The translations under genes and the position numbers were made by a program. Under the pieces are notes generated by a model. It did not search any database. It was not told the DNA's origin and worked only from the letters and a program-made list of their open reading frames with translations. Positions 36,400-46,426 of a DNA stretch of 64,000 nt are shown piece after piece. The stretch's first letter is position 1. Each line of letters starts with the position of its first letter. The DNA lies in the NCBI RefSeq assembly GCF_002258785.1, contig NZ_NOYI01000011.1, positions 176,073-240,072 of the forward strand, written 5' to 3'. The DNA is from Rhodococcus sp. 06-235-1A. GTDB lineage: Bacteria; Actinomycetota; Actinomycetes; Mycobacteriales; Mycobacteriaceae.

Positions 36400-37884
36400 A
36401 TGGTCACATTCCCTTCCGTACCTGTAGGTCGCGAACTACACGCGCCGAATCGTTTCGAGATGTTTCTCGAAGACGTCGAAGTCGCCGGAGAGATTCCGCC
36501 CGAAATCAATGGTGTCTTCTACCAAGTTGGACCGGACCGAAAGTATCCGCCCCGCTGCCCCGAACCGGTACCTTTTAACGGCGACGGCGTCGTACAGGCC
36601 CTTCGGTTCGATCACGGACGAGTGGACTTCTCACGAAAGTACGTGCAGACTCCGCGCCTGAACCGTGAACGAGAGGCGGGCGAAGCGTTGTACGGCGGCT
36701 ATCGCCTGCCTCATCAGGACTCCGAAACGGTCAAGAACACCAATCGTGGCGTCGCCAACACCAACGTGTTGATCCACAACGGGAGGCTCCTCGCGTTGAA
36801 GGAGGATAGTCCCCCTATCGCTATGGACCCGATAACACTGGAAACCCTCGGAGAATGGGACTTCGGAGGCGATCTCGACAGCCCTACCTTCACTGCGCAC
36901 CCCAAGAAGGACCCAGAAACAGGTCAGATGATTGCCTTCGGCTTCGGTGCGAAAGGCCTGATGACCAAAGACATCGCCTACTACGAGATCAGCCCCGAAG
37001 GGAAGATCACCCACGAAGTCAAGTTCGAGGCACCCTACTACAGCGAAATGCACGACTTCGGCGTCACCCGGGACTACGCAGTATTCCCGATCTTCCCACT
37101 CATCGGAGACATGCACGAAATGCTCTCTGGCCAGCAGCATTTTGGCTGGGACCCGAAGCGAGACGTCTACATCGGAGTTCTCCCACGTGGCGGAAGCGCA
37201 GAAGATCTACGCTGGTTCACCGCACCCAACCAGTTCGCCTCGCATGTCATGAACGCCTTCAACGATGGCACGAGGGTCAGCATCGACCTGCCGGTTGCAA
37301 ACGACGTGGTCTTCCCTTTCTTTCCCCCCTACGACGGCACGCCCATAGACCCGGCTGCGGCCCAGGCCAAGCTGACCCGATGGACTGTGGACATGAGCAA
37401 GAAGAGCGACCGACTCTCGGATGTGAAGGTTCTGAGTAACTTCCAAGGCGCAGAGTTCCCTCGTACCGACGACCGAGTTCAGATGTCCGAATATCGGCAC
37501 GGATGGATGCTCAAGCTCGACGGTCCCGTACGAAACAAGTTCGCGCACGTCGACCTTGACCGCGGAACGACGACTGAATGGGAAGCAGAGGACCCGAGAA
37601 CCATCTTGCAGGAACCGTGCTTCATACCCCAATCGTCGAGCGCCGAGGAAGGGGAAGGGTTCCTCATTCAGGCGGCGACAGTCTCGGAAAGCCGCACCGA
37701 CATTTTGCTATTCGATGCGCAGGACATTTCCCGCGGGCCTCTGGCAACCTTGAAGATACCGGTTCGGCTCAAGCCGCTCTACCACACGAGTTGGTCCGAT
37801 GTGGCCGAGATTGTGCCCCCCGCAGATCCTGCGACTGCCATCGCCTCGTCCGAAACCGCTACCGACGCCGGCCCGAGGAGATGA
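36400..37884 (+). CDS. Carotenoid/lignostilbene-type oxygenase 2
   Basis: 494 residues. Iron His: H167 in FTAHPKKDP, H218 in EMHDFGVTRDY, H282 in FASHVMNAF, H462 in LYHTSWSDV. The FTAHPKKDPETG, VLPRGGSAEDLRWF and FPRTDDR segments are those of lignostilbene dioxygenase/isoeugenol-oxygenase-like enzymes. It is only distantly like oxygenase 1. Tandem members suggest two substrates, successive cleavages, or a mixed dimer; lignostilbene dioxygenases of Sphingomonas paucimobilis are known to form mixed dimers. Confidence 0.92.
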   Translation: MVTFPSVPVGRELHAPNRFEMFLEDVEVAGEIPPEINGVFYQVGPDRKYPPRCPEPVPFNGDGVVQALRFDHGRVDFSRKYVQTPRLNREREAGEALYGGYRLPHQDSETVKNTNRGVANTNVLIHNGRLLALKEDSPPIAMDPITLETLGEWDFGGDLDSPTFTAHPKKDPETGQMIAFGFGAKGLMTKDIAYYEISPEGKITHEVKFEAPYYSEMHDFGVTRDYAVFPIFPLIGDMHEMLSGQQHFGWDPKRDVYIGVLPRGGSAEDLRWFTAPNQFASHVMNAFNDGTRVSIDLPVANDVVFPFFPPYDGTPIDPAAAQAKLTRWTVDMSKKSDRLSDVKVLSNFQGAEFPRTDDRVQMSEYRHGWMLKLDGPVRNKFAHVDLDRGTTTEWEAEDPRTILQEPCFIPQSSSAEEGEGFLIQAATVSESRTDILLFDAQDISRGPLATLKIPVRLKPLYHTSWSDVAEIVPPADPATAIASSETATDAGPRR

Positions 37885-37885
37885 C

Positions 37886-38713
37886 ATGCTCGACCAGGAA
37901 CTCTTCGACTATGCCTCCTACATGGAGGCGTTCAACTCTGGAGACGACGATGTTCTCGTCGACCGATTCTTCACCGACGACGTCCTTTTCGCCGGGTCCA
38001 GCATGACTCTCCACGGTCGCGAGGAAGTCCGGGCGTTTTTGCATCGGACGCACGACGGAATCCTGGAAACGATGCGTCCTCAAAAACTCGTGGTGACGGC
38101 GGGTCAGGTCGCCGCTGAAATCGATATGGATTTCCAAGCCGTCACCGACTCGCCCGGGTTCGTTTTCGGGGCACTCCGAGCGGACGAATCTCTGACAGTG
38201 AAGTTCTTCAATTTCTACGAGATCCGCGGGAAAAAAATAGCAGCACTCCGCGCTGCCGTTTGGGCACCTGGCCGCGGAGTGAGTGAACGACCCACGTCCC
38301 TCAGCCTGGATTCATCCGGTAAACGAGCGTTTTTCGCCTATACAGCGGCATTCAACAACGGAGAAATCGGACTGTTCACGCAGTTCTACGCCGAGAACGT
38401 GGAACTTGTCCTACCGTCGGTCACATTGCGCGGAAAGGCAGAGGTGGCGGCCTTCTACGAGAAGATGTTCGCCCAAGTGACCGAGCGATTGATCCTACAC
38501 AGCGTGGACGTCGAGGGATCTGGATTCTCGGTCGATCTGACCAGCACATTCACTGCCCACACTGATGCTCCCGACCTTCCGATCGGACCGCTCACCGAAG
38601 GCCAGTCCTACGAAGGTAGATACGTCGTCTTCTACCAACTGAGCGCGGGCAAGATCACCAAGGTCGACGCAGTTCGCACGGAGCCGCTACGGGGGCCGTT
38701 CAGTGCGGAATGA
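37886..38713 (+). CDS. Tandem SnoaL-like (NTF2-fold) protein
   Basis: 275 residues made of two SnoaL-type domains: residues 1-130 (YMEAFNSGDDDVLVDRFFTD ... GREEVRAFLHR) and about 145-270 (YTAAFNNGEIGLFTQFYAEN ... GKAEVAAFYEKMF). The two halves share the same order of motifs, so they look like an internal duplication. The ATG at 37886 is two bases after the preceding stop and follows GAGGAG. Such folds serve as isomerases, cyclases, dehydratases or small-molecule binders; the exact reaction is unknown. Confidence 0.8.
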   Translation: MLDQELFDYASYMEAFNSGDDDVLVDRFFTDDVLFAGSSMTLHGREEVRAFLHRTHDGILETMRPQKLVVTAGQVAAEIDMDFQAVTDSPGFVFGALRADESLTVKFFNFYEIRGKKIAALRAAVWAPGRGVSERPTSLSLDSSGKRAFFAYTAAFNNGEIGLFTQFYAENVELVLPSVTLRGKAEVAAFYEKMFAQVTERLILHSVDVEGSGFSVDLTSTFTAHTDAPDLPIGPLTEGQSYEGRYVVFYQLSAGKITKVDAVRTEPLRGPFSAE

Positions 38714-38750
38714 CGCTGCCTCAGCACAATCGAGATTCAAGGAGCTCTGA

Positions 38751-40193
38751 ATGTTGATCACGTACGATCGGTTGTCGATCGGTGGGGAGTGGGTGGCCCC
38801 GTCCACCGAGGCCCGAATCAAGGTGACCAACGCCAGCACGGGCGCTCAAATAGGATCGGTCCCCGAGGCGTCGGAACCTGACATCGACGCGGCTGTGTCG
38901 GCGGCGCGCATGGCCTTCGACAACAACAGCGGGTGGTCGACATGGGCACCTACACAACGCGCTTTGGCGCTTCGAAGCCTCGCCGACCAGCTGGAACAGC
39001 GCGCCGAAAACATGGCGCATCGAGTCAGCAGCCAAAATGGAATGCCCATTTCGATATCCAGACATCTTGAGGGCATGCACCCGGTGAGCGTCTTGCGTTA
39101 TTACGCCGATCTTGCTGAGCGGATGCCTGTCGAGGAAGACCGTGACGGAATCAACGGGCCCGTGGTGGTACGAAGGCAGCCGGTGGGCGTTGTCGCTGCT
39201 ATCGCGCCATGGAACTTTCCTCAGACTCTGGCGGCTTTCAAGTACGCGCCGGCTCTGGCGGCTGGTTGCACTCTCGTGATCAAGCCGTCGCCCGAAACAG
39301 TCCTGGACTCCGCGCTGTTCGCAGAAGCCGTTCACGCCTCAGATATTCCGGCTGGTGTCGTCAACGTCGTTCCAGGCGGGCGTGAGGCCGGCGCCTACCT
39401 TGTCGGCCACCGTGACGTCGACAAAGTCGCGTTCACCGGTTCGACCGCAGCGGGTCGTTCGATCGGAGAGGTTTGTGGCCGATTGCTACGACCGGTGACG
39501 TTGGAGTTGGGTGGGAAATCTGCCGCTATCGTCCTGGATGACGCCGATCTGAACTTGGAACGGATCGGTCAGGAACTCTTCGCGGCGACCCTGTTCAACA
39601 ACGGGCAGACATGCTTTCTAGGGACGCGAATTCTCGCACCTCGCTCGCGCTACGCCGAAGTTGTCGATGCCATCGCGACTCTCGCATCCTCTTTGCGCGT
39701 CGGTGACGCGCTCGACCCCGAGACACAGATCGGACCTATGGTCTCTCGATCGCACCGGGACCGCGTCGAACGGTACATCGCAAAGGGCAAGGAGGAGGGG
39801 GCCCGGTTGGTGGTTGGCGGCGGTCGTCCGCGCGGGGATGGACCTGGTTGGTTCGTCGAACCGACAGTGTTCGCGGACGTAGACAACCGGTCCACTATCG
39901 CACAGGAAGAAATATTCGGTCCCGTCCTGTCGATAGTCTCGTACACGGACGACGATGATGCGATCTGGATCGCGAACGACTCCGACTACGGATTGGGAGG
40001 GTCGGTATGGACTAACGACCCCAAACGCGGTCGTGCAGTTGCGAATCGAGTGCAAACTGGAACCATCGGCATCAATCACTATCGACCCGACTTAGCCGCA
40101 CCTTTCGGCGGTTTCAAGAACAGTGGAGTCGGCCGAGAACTCGGTCCTGAAGGGCTCGCCGCGTACCAGCAACTGCAAACGATCTTCTGTTGA
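38751..40193 (+). CDS. Aldehyde dehydrogenase 1
   Basis: 480-residue NAD(P)-dependent enzyme. The ATG at 38751 follows AAGGAG. Catalytic Cys288 (GQTCFLG) and Glu252 (LELGGKS) are present, as are the cofactor motif FTGSTAAGR and the folding motif EEIFGPVLSIV. It would oxidise one of the aldehydes produced by the oxygenases. It overlaps the MFS gene by four bases. Confidence 0.93.
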   Translation: MLITYDRLSIGGEWVAPSTEARIKVTNASTGAQIGSVPEASEPDIDAAVSAARMAFDNNSGWSTWAPTQRALALRSLADQLEQRAENMAHRVSSQNGMPISISRHLEGMHPVSVLRYYADLAERMPVEEDRDGINGPVVVRRQPVGVVAAIAPWNFPQTLAAFKYAPALAAGCTLVIKPSPETVLDSALFAEAVHASDIPAGVVNVVPGGREAGAYLVGHRDVDKVAFTGSTAAGRSIGEVCGRLLRPVTLELGGKSAAIVLDDADLNLERIGQELFAATLFNNGQTCFLGTRILAPRSRYAEVVDAIATLASSLRVGDALDPETQIGPMVSRSHRDRVERYIAKGKEEGARLVVGGGRPRGDGPGWFVEPTVFADVDNRSTIAQEEIFGPVLSIVSYTDDDDAIWIANDSDYGLGGSVWTNDPKRGRAVANRVQTGTIGINHYRPDLAAPFGGFKNSGVGRELGPEGLAAYQQLQTIFC

Positions 40194-41518
40194 ACGCGCG
40201 CCCGCTGCGGAAGGACACATCTGGACTCGGTCCGGTCGAGGAGTCGGCGCTAAGACCGGACGCAGAAGACGCAGAGCAGCTGAGTGTCGCCCAGATTGCA
40301 ATCTTCGTAATCGCGAACCTCTTCGCGTGGACCGCCATCCTGACCCCGATGGCGATCACTCTTGCCCTCAAGATCCGCGAGATGAATCCAGACGGCGCAG
40401 GAACCGCTCTCAGTATCGTGGCGGCTGTGGGTGCCGCCGTGGCCATCTTCGCGAACCCAATCTTCGGTCGACTCTCGGACCGGACTCGATCAAAATTCGG
40501 TAGGCGCAGACCGTGGATGGTCGTCGGAATTGTTGGAGGTGCTGTCGGCCTGACGGTAGTCACTCTCGCTGACGAATTCGTCATGGTCGTGGTGGGCTGG
40601 ACCATAGCCCAGTCCGGCATGCAAGCGCTGCTGGCGGCAGTGACGGCGCTACTTCCAGACAAGATACCTGCTCGCCAGCGTGGCAGGGTCGGCGGCCTCA
40701 TCGGTATGGGACAAAGCGCCGCCACCACGGTTGGGTCAGGGTTGATCGCGCTCAACCCTGAATCACCCGCGTGGGGATTTCTCGCCCCGATGGTTCTTGC
40801 CGGAATCGCGGTCGCTGCTCTCTGCGCCGTCTTGCCCGACAGGAAGCAACCGAGCGACAACGTGCCGAAGCTGTCGGTCAGGGAGTTGGCATCCAGCTTC
40901 TGGACCAGCCCGAGACGATATCCGGACTTCGGGTGGATGTGGATCAGCCGGCTAGCAGTTTTCATGGGCGTAACTTTCCTGCTGACATACCAAGCCTATT
41001 TTCTCTTGGCTCGGGTCGGAATAGATCCGACGAATATCGCGACGGTAATGTTCGCTGTGTTGCTCTTGGAAAACGCAATGAGCATAGGCAGCAACCTGTT
41101 TGCCGGCTGGTTGTCGGATCGCCTTCAGATCCGTAAACCATTCGTGACCGTTGCTGCGCTCGTGGCTGCGACAGGGATGGTCGTCGCCGGACTTGCGCAC
41201 TCTCTGACCGCGTTCTTCCTCGGAGTCGCGATATACGGTCTCGGTAAAGGTACGTATGTCGCGGTCGACCTCGCGCTTGCATCGGAGCTCCTGCCTCAGG
41301 GCGATGAAGATGCAGGCAAGAATATGGGACTGTTCACCGTCGCCAGCCTCGCTCCAAGCCTCCTCGCTCCCGCACTGGCCACGGTCCTGCTCGCAACCGG
41401 CGATCCCGGACAAGTGCCCGGTGCGCCGGAAGGAAATTTCCAGATCATCTTTTTCGCTGCAGCGGTCTTCATGGTCGTAGGCGCGATCGCGATCAGGCCA
41501 ATCAAAGGAACCCGATGA
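40190..41518 (+). CDS. MFS transporter
   Basis: 442 residues with about 12 helices, from a TTG at 40190 overlapping the previous TGA. Motif A-like loop GRLSDRTRSKFGRRRPWMVV between helices 2 and 3; the second half repeats with LFAGWLSDRLQIRKPFVTV. This GRLSDRTRSRFGRRRP pattern is common in sugar/cation-symporter-like permeases. It probably imports the substrate of the pathway. Confidence 0.87.
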   Translation: MNARPLRKDTSGLGPVEESALRPDAEDAEQLSVAQIAIFVIANLFAWTAILTPMAITLALKIREMNPDGAGTALSIVAAVGAAVAIFANPIFGRLSDRTRSKFGRRRPWMVVGIVGGAVGLTVVTLADEFVMVVVGWTIAQSGMQALLAAVTALLPDKIPARQRGRVGGLIGMGQSAATTVGSGLIALNPESPAWGFLAPMVLAGIAVAALCAVLPDRKQPSDNVPKLSVRELASSFWTSPRRYPDFGWMWISRLAVFMGVTFLLTYQAYFLLARVGIDPTNIATVMFAVLLLENAMSIGSNLFAGWLSDRLQIRKPFVTVAALVAATGMVVAGLAHSLTAFFLGVAIYGLGKGTYVAVDLALASELLPQGDEDAGKNMGLFTVASLAPSLLAPALATVLLATGDPGQVPGAPEGNFQIIFFAAAVFMVVGAIAIRPIKGTR

Positions 41519-42504
41519 CAACGCCCAGCGATGTGTCGAAAGCGTCCAACCCGAAACCACATTCGCACGATGACGCTGACGCACGATTCGCTCCCACCGA
41601 ACAACATTGTACGGTCGCTGGCTACTCCACCAGATTCTTGACTGCAGGGTCTCGTCACTCGGTACCGGTGGTGTTACTCCACGACGGTGCATGGGGAGGG
41701 TGCAGTTCGGTGACGTGGGGTCCGTCAATTCCTACACTGGCGCGAACGCACTACGTGATCGCACCTGACATGCTCGGTTTCGGAGGGACCGACAAAACGG
41801 TGTTCTTCGACCGCAATCCCTATGATTTTCGGATCGAGCATCTGATCCAGTTCCTCGACGCAGTCGGGATCGAGGAGCCAGTGCACGTAATAGGCAACTC
41901 GTTCGGCGGATCGGTGGCGCTGCGGATGCTGGCGACGTACGCAACATCTCAACGTATTCGGTCGGTGGTCAGTGTGGCCGGTACCGGCGGTCCGTGGCGC
42001 ACGCCGCTCGCGATGAGTAATTTGGGCCACTGGGATGGAACCGAGAAAGACCTCCAACGCATCGTCGCGCTGTTGGTAGGGACCGGCCCAGCCGCCGAGC
42101 GGCACCTTGGCGACCGCCTGCGTTGGGCCAGTGAACCAGGCCACTACCGCGCTCTTGCATCACCAGGATTGGAAATACCAGCGCCACTTCAGCAACCCCG
42201 GCCGGCGGACCTCTGGCCGGTGCACCTCTCCGGGTGTATGACCCCAGTCTTACTGGTGGCCGGAACGGACGACTTACTTCTCGATCCTGGATGGACCGAA
42301 CATCTAGAGCGCGTGCTCGAAAATTGCACCACGGAGTGGATGGACTGCCTCCACTCGCCCAACATCAGTCACCCCAAGGATCTCTCGGCTGTCATAACGT
42401 CGTTCCTCACCGGTATCGATCACCACGATCACCCGACAGCCGCCCGGAATGCTTTCCCAACCGAACCCAAGAATCGCGCAGACCCTTCACAGACAAGGAC
42501 CTGA
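41515..42504 (+). CDS. Alpha/beta hydrolase (C-C bond or ester hydrolase type)
   Basis: 329 residues. The fold is clear: VVLLHDGAWGGCSSVTWGPS with the oxyanion region, IAPDMLGFGGTDK, nucleophile S129 in IGNSFGGS, acid Asp in VAGTDDLLLDPGW and His in HSPNISHP. The pattern resembles MhpC/BphD-like C-C hydrolases. A C-C hydrolase is not needed after intradiol cleavage, so it may open an ester or a diketone earlier in the pathway. Overlaps the MFS gene by four bases. Confidence 0.85.
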   Translation: MTTPSDVSKASNPKPHSHDDADARFAPTEQHCTVAGYSTRFLTAGSRHSVPVVLLHDGAWGGCSSVTWGPSIPTLARTHYVIAPDMLGFGGTDKTVFFDRNPYDFRIEHLIQFLDAVGIEEPVHVIGNSFGGSVALRMLATYATSQRIRSVVSVAGTGGPWRTPLAMSNLGHWDGTEKDLQRIVALLVGTGPAAERHLGDRLRWASEPGHYRALASPGLEIPAPLQQPRPADLWPVHLSGCMTPVLLVAGTDDLLLDPGWTEHLERVLENCTTEWMDCLHSPNISHPKDLSAVITSFLTGIDHHDHPTAARNAFPTEPKNRADPSQTRT

Positions 42505-42506
42505 AC

Positions 42507-43976
42507 ATGATCACCCAAGACGACGTGGTGAACATTCCACTTCACATTGCAGGCGTTGCTTCTGAGCCGACCGGCCATCGCTACACCGTCAAAGTCCGCC
42601 GCCTCACCGGGCGACCAATCTCGCGGGTTGCTGCTGCGAGCTCGGAGGACGCGCGGCGAGCTGTCGACGCAGCTGCCGCGGCTGCCCCCGGTTGGTCCGC
42701 CACAGCGCCCGCTGAGAGACGCAAAGTTCTGGAGAACGCGGCCGATCTGCTCGAATACCGCCGTGACGCAATAGCATCGATGATGGGTAAGGAGATGGGT
42801 GCTGCTTCAGCGTGGTGCCACTTCAACGTCAACCTCGCCGCGAGAATGCTCCGTGAGGCCGCAGCACAGGTGTATTCGACTGTCGGACAGATAATTCCGT
42901 CGGATGTACCTGGCCTGACCGCTCTAGCAGTGCGCGAACCGGTCGGAGTAGTTGTAGGCATCGCACCCTGGAACGCTCCGATCATCCTCGGCGTTCGCGC
43001 GATCGCGATGCCGCTGGCCTATGGCAACACTGTCGTTCTCAAAGCATCGGAGGAGACACCCGCGACCCACGCAGCGATCATCGATTGTCTGATCGACGCC
43101 GGCATTCCGGCCGGTGCCGCGAACCTGGTGACAAATGCCCCCGAGGATGCCGCGGACATTGTCGAAGCACTCATCGCTCATCCCGAAGTTCGATGCGTGA
43201 ACTTCACCGGATCGACCAAAGTTGGCCGCGTTATTGCCGAAACGGCAGGTAAGCATCTTACGCGAACGGTACTCGAACTGGGAGGAAAGGCCCCGTTCAT
43301 CGTCCTGGCCGACGCCGACCTCGAAGCGGCCGCGGCTGCTGCTTCGTTCGGAGCATTCATGAACCAGGGGCAGATCTGCATGTCCACAGAGCGTCTGATT
43401 GTCGACTCCTCGATCTCGGCCGAATTCACCGATCTACTCGTTCGGCGGGCCCAAGCGTTGGTCGTCGGTGATCCAGAAGACCCCTCCACTCAGCTCGGGC
43501 CTATCGTGCACGAGAGTGCGGTAGCAACCGTCCAAAGGCTCGTCGACGATGCGGTCGATCACGGAGCAACTGTGGTTGCCGGTGGGTGTCCGGACGGCCT
43601 CTACTATCCTCCGACTGTCCTGACCGGCGTCACCTCAGCCGCTCGGATCTACTCGGAAGAATCTTTCGGGCCAATTGCTCCGATCATTGAGATCGATGGC
43701 GTCGAAGAGGCCATCGCCGCGGCCAACGACTCAGACTACGGACTGGCTGCAGCGCTCTTCACTCGCGATGTCGGCAAGGCGCTCGAGACAGCCTCTCGAA
43801 TTCGCTCGGGCATCTGCCACATCAACGGCGCAACGGTACATGACGAAGCCCAAATGCCCTTCGGCGGTCTCAAAGCCAGCGGTTTCGGGCGATTCGGCTC
43901 TCAAGCGGCCCTCGAAGAATTTACCGAGCTCCGCTGGATCACGATTTCCTCTAAGGACCGTCACTATCCGATATGA
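42507..43976 (+). CDS. Aldehyde dehydrogenase 2 (salicylaldehyde/vanillin dehydrogenase-like)
   Basis: 489 residues from ATG 42507, two bases after the hydrolase stop. Cys291 (GQICMS) and Glu257 (LELGGKA) are intact. The segment NLAARMLREAAAQVYSTVGQ and IIPSDVPGLTALAVREPVGV is typical of benzaldehyde-type dehydrogenases acting on salicylaldehyde or vanillin. This agrees with an aromatic aldehyde released by the oxygenases and an aromatic acid passed to the hydroxylase at 44145. Confidence 0.9.
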   Translation: MITQDDVVNIPLHIAGVASEPTGHRYTVKVRRLTGRPISRVAAASSEDARRAVDAAAAAAPGWSATAPAERRKVLENAADLLEYRRDAIASMMGKEMGAASAWCHFNVNLAARMLREAAAQVYSTVGQIIPSDVPGLTALAVREPVGVVVGIAPWNAPIILGVRAIAMPLAYGNTVVLKASEETPATHAAIIDCLIDAGIPAGAANLVTNAPEDAADIVEALIAHPEVRCVNFTGSTKVGRVIAETAGKHLTRTVLELGGKAPFIVLADADLEAAAAAASFGAFMNQGQICMSTERLIVDSSISAEFTDLLVRRAQALVVGDPEDPSTQLGPIVHESAVATVQRLVDDAVDHGATVVAGGCPDGLYYPPTVLTGVTSAARIYSEESFGPIAPIIEIDGVEEAIAAANDSDYGLAAALFTRDVGKALETASRIRSGICHINGATVHDEAQMPFGGLKASGFGRFGSQAALEEFTELRWITISSKDRHYPI

Positions 43977-44144
43977 CAATCAGCATGTTGTTCGAATGAA
44001 GCGCCACGTTTCAATCGAAGTGAGCTGATCTGTCGTCGCTTCCCAGTCCACATCGACCCGTGGTCACAGACAGCTCGTCCGGACAGGCGGTCGTCCGCCG
44101 CGCCAGCGCTGAACCGAAACACCCACAGAAAGACCTGCCGCAAC

Positions 44145-45347
44145 ATGAAGCTTTCCAACAACTTCCCTCGGATCGCCATCGTCGGAGGAGGAATCGGCGG
44201 ACTGGCTGCTGCCGCCTTTCTCCACCGCGTGGGCCTGACAGCAACGGTGTACGAACAGGCCAAGCATCTGGGCGAGGTAGGAGCGGGTCTGGTTGTCTCC
44301 CCGAACTCCGCTCGAATGCTGCGGCGGCTAGGAGTCTTCGACATCTTTCTCGACAGCGCTGTCCCACTCGACATCGGTTGGGAATTCCGTCGATGGGAGG
44401 ACGGGCGTGTGCTCTCGGCGGAAAACATGGCAGACCGCTGTGCCAAGTTGTACGGCGAGCGGTCGTATGTGACCCACCGAGCCGACCTTCTTCAAACTTT
44501 ACGAAACGCCATACCCGACCACATGATTCGGTTGTCCTCTCGACTGATCGATGTCGAAGAACGAGGTGACGCGCTGCGATTGCGATTCCAGGACGGTTCC
44601 TTCGAGAAGGCAGACATCGTAGTCGGTGCAGATGGAATTCACTCCACCATCCGCGGACTGATTGCCACACCGACCCCGGCTGAATACTCGGGACTGTGCG
44701 CATTTCGCGCCCTCGTTCCGGCTCAGGAGGCTCCGATGTTCACCCGGCGGCCGGTGCAAACGCTATGGATCGGGCCAGGACGCCATCTTGTGCACTACCC
44801 TGTTTCCGCCGGCTCGATGATAAACATTATCGCCGTCGCACCCGCAGCGGGCATGTTCGATGAAGACTGGAATGCGACCTCGACTGTCGACGAATTCTTG
44901 GCAGAATTCGACGGTTGGGATCCACGTTTGATCGACCTGATCTCCTCGGTCAGAAATCCTGGCCGATGGGCATTGCTGGATCGAGCCCCACTCGATCGGT
45001 GGACGACCAAGCGGATGACTCTCCTAGGTGATGCCGCACACCCGATGTTTCCATTTCTCGCGCAAGGCTCGGCCCAAGCTATCGAAGATGCGGCCGCCTT
45101 GGCTCACTGTCTGGTCGGCAATCTCTCGGATCCGGAGCAAGCCCTGTTCCACTACGAGAATATCCGCCGCCCTCGCACCACCAGGATTCAAGAACTGAGC
45201 CGTTCACGTAAAGACACGAACCACCTTCCCGACGGTCACGATCAGCAGCTTCGCGACTTGCGACTCGAAACCGCAGACCCCCTCCTGCAAAACGCATGGC
45301 TCTATGGATACGACGCCGAACTCGATGAAAACCTGGTAGTCCGCTGA
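44145..45347 (+). CDS. FAD-dependent aromatic hydroxylase (salicylate hydroxylase-like)
   Basis: 400-residue class A flavoprotein monooxygenase. FAD-binding GGGIGGLAAAAFLHRVG at residues 12-28, the DG motif VVGADGIHSTIR, and the GD motif LLGDAAHPMFPFLAQGSAQA. Members of this branch include salicylate 1-hydroxylase, 3-hydroxybenzoate 6-hydroxylase and 4-hydroxybenzoate 1-hydroxylase, several of which hydroxylate with loss of the carboxyl group. The next two genes handle hydroxyquinol, so decarboxylative hydroxylation of a dihydroxybenzoate to hydroxyquinol is the simplest fit. The stop overlaps the next start (TGATG). Confidence 0.9.
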   Translation: MKLSNNFPRIAIVGGGIGGLAAAAFLHRVGLTATVYEQAKHLGEVGAGLVVSPNSARMLRRLGVFDIFLDSAVPLDIGWEFRRWEDGRVLSAENMADRCAKLYGERSYVTHRADLLQTLRNAIPDHMIRLSSRLIDVEERGDALRLRFQDGSFEKADIVVGADGIHSTIRGLIATPTPAEYSGLCAFRALVPAQEAPMFTRRPVQTLWIGPGRHLVHYPVSAGSMINIIAVAPAAGMFDEDWNATSTVDEFLAEFDGWDPRLIDLISSVRNPGRWALLDRAPLDRWTTKRMTLLGDAAHPMFPFLAQGSAQAIEDAAALAHCLVGNLSDPEQALFHYENIRRPRTTRIQELSRSRKDTNHLPDGHDQQLRDLRLETADPLLQNAWLYGYDAELDENLVVR

Positions 45348-46426
45348 TGCCTGCATTCGTGTACACAAGCCAGCCGCAACGAGTTCTGTTCGGATGGGGT
45401 TACGCCCAACAGCATCTTGCAGAAGAATTCATTCGACTCGACGCCAAGTCGATTATGATAGTCGCCAGCGGACGCGACATGGTTCGCTCGCGGCAGCTCA
45501 CGCCCGGTCCCGAAATAAGACTGCGGTGGGACGACATCGCCCCGCACGTACCCCGCCAGAACGTCACCACGGCAACGGCCGCCGCGATAGAACACGAAAT
45601 TGACCTGATAGTGAGTATCGGCGGAGGATCGAGCACCGGCTTGGCCAAAGCAATCGCGCTCGAAACCTGCACAACGATAATTGCGGTGCCGACAACCTAC
45701 GCCGGATCTGAAGCCACACCGATGTGGGGAATCACTGACAGCGAGCGCAAGAGCACCGGGACGGACATCAACGTACTGCCCGCCACCATTGTCTACGATC
45801 CAAAGTTGACGTTGTCGCTTCCGGTCGACACGTCAATGGTGTCCGGTCTCAACGCTCTAGCCCACTGCGTCGATTCGATGTGGTCGCCAAATGTCAACCC
45901 GATTGCTGATGCTCTGGCGGCTGAGGGGATACATCTGTTGAACCAAGCACTGCCTGACATCAAACAGAGTCTCGGAAAGTCACGGTCAGGTAGGGAGAGC
46001 GCAATGCTCGGTTCTTACCTGTCCGCCACGGCCTTCTCCTCGGCCGGTTCCGGTCTACATCACAAGATCTGTCATCTGCTGGGAGGTACCTATGGACTTC
46101 CCCACGCCAGTACCCACGCGGTGGTATTACCCTACGTGTTGGCGTTGCTCGGTCCTGCTGTGCCTGAGGCCGAAACGCGTATCGCAGCGGCGTTAAAAGC
46201 CGCGTCGGCGCTGGAGGGTCTTGAATCGCTGAGATCCGAAATCGGTGCGCCTCGCAATCTACGCGAAATCGGGTTCTCCAAGTCCGACATAGAGCGCGCT
46301 GCTAACGAAATCGCTTGCCTCATTCCCGCCGTGACGCCACGCCCAGTTTCCGTGTCTGACCTGACAACACTTCTATCGCACGCCTGGTCAGGCAAACCTC
46401 CGACCGCAAAGGCATTTTTGCAGTGA
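45347..46426 (+). CDS. Maleylacetate reductase (iron-alcohol-dehydrogenase family)
   Basis: 359 residues, the standard length. [37 protein letters not shown], and the metal-site region [40 protein letters not shown] and THAVVLPYV are all maleylacetate reductase signatures. It reduces maleylacetate to 3-oxoadipate with NADH or NADPH. It overlaps the hydroxylase by one base and the dioxygenase by four, so all three are translationally coupled. Confidence 0.93.
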   Translation: MPAFVYTSQPQRVLFGWGYAQQHLAEEFIRLDAKSIMIVASGRDMVRSRQLTPGPEIRLRWDDIAPHVPRQNVTTATAAAIEHEIDLIVSIGGGSSTGLAKAIALETCTTIIAVPTTYAGSEATPMWGITDSERKSTGTDINVLPATIVYDPKLTLSLPVDTSMVSGLNALAHCVDSMWSPNVNPIADALAAEGIHLLNQALPDIKQSLGKSRSGRESAMLGSYLSATAFSSAGSGLHHKICHLLGGTYGLPHASTHAVVLPYVLALLGPAVPEAETRIAAALKAASALEGLESLRSEIGAPRNLREIGFSKSDIERAANEIACLIPAVTPRPVSVSDLTTLLSHAWSGKPPTAKAFLQ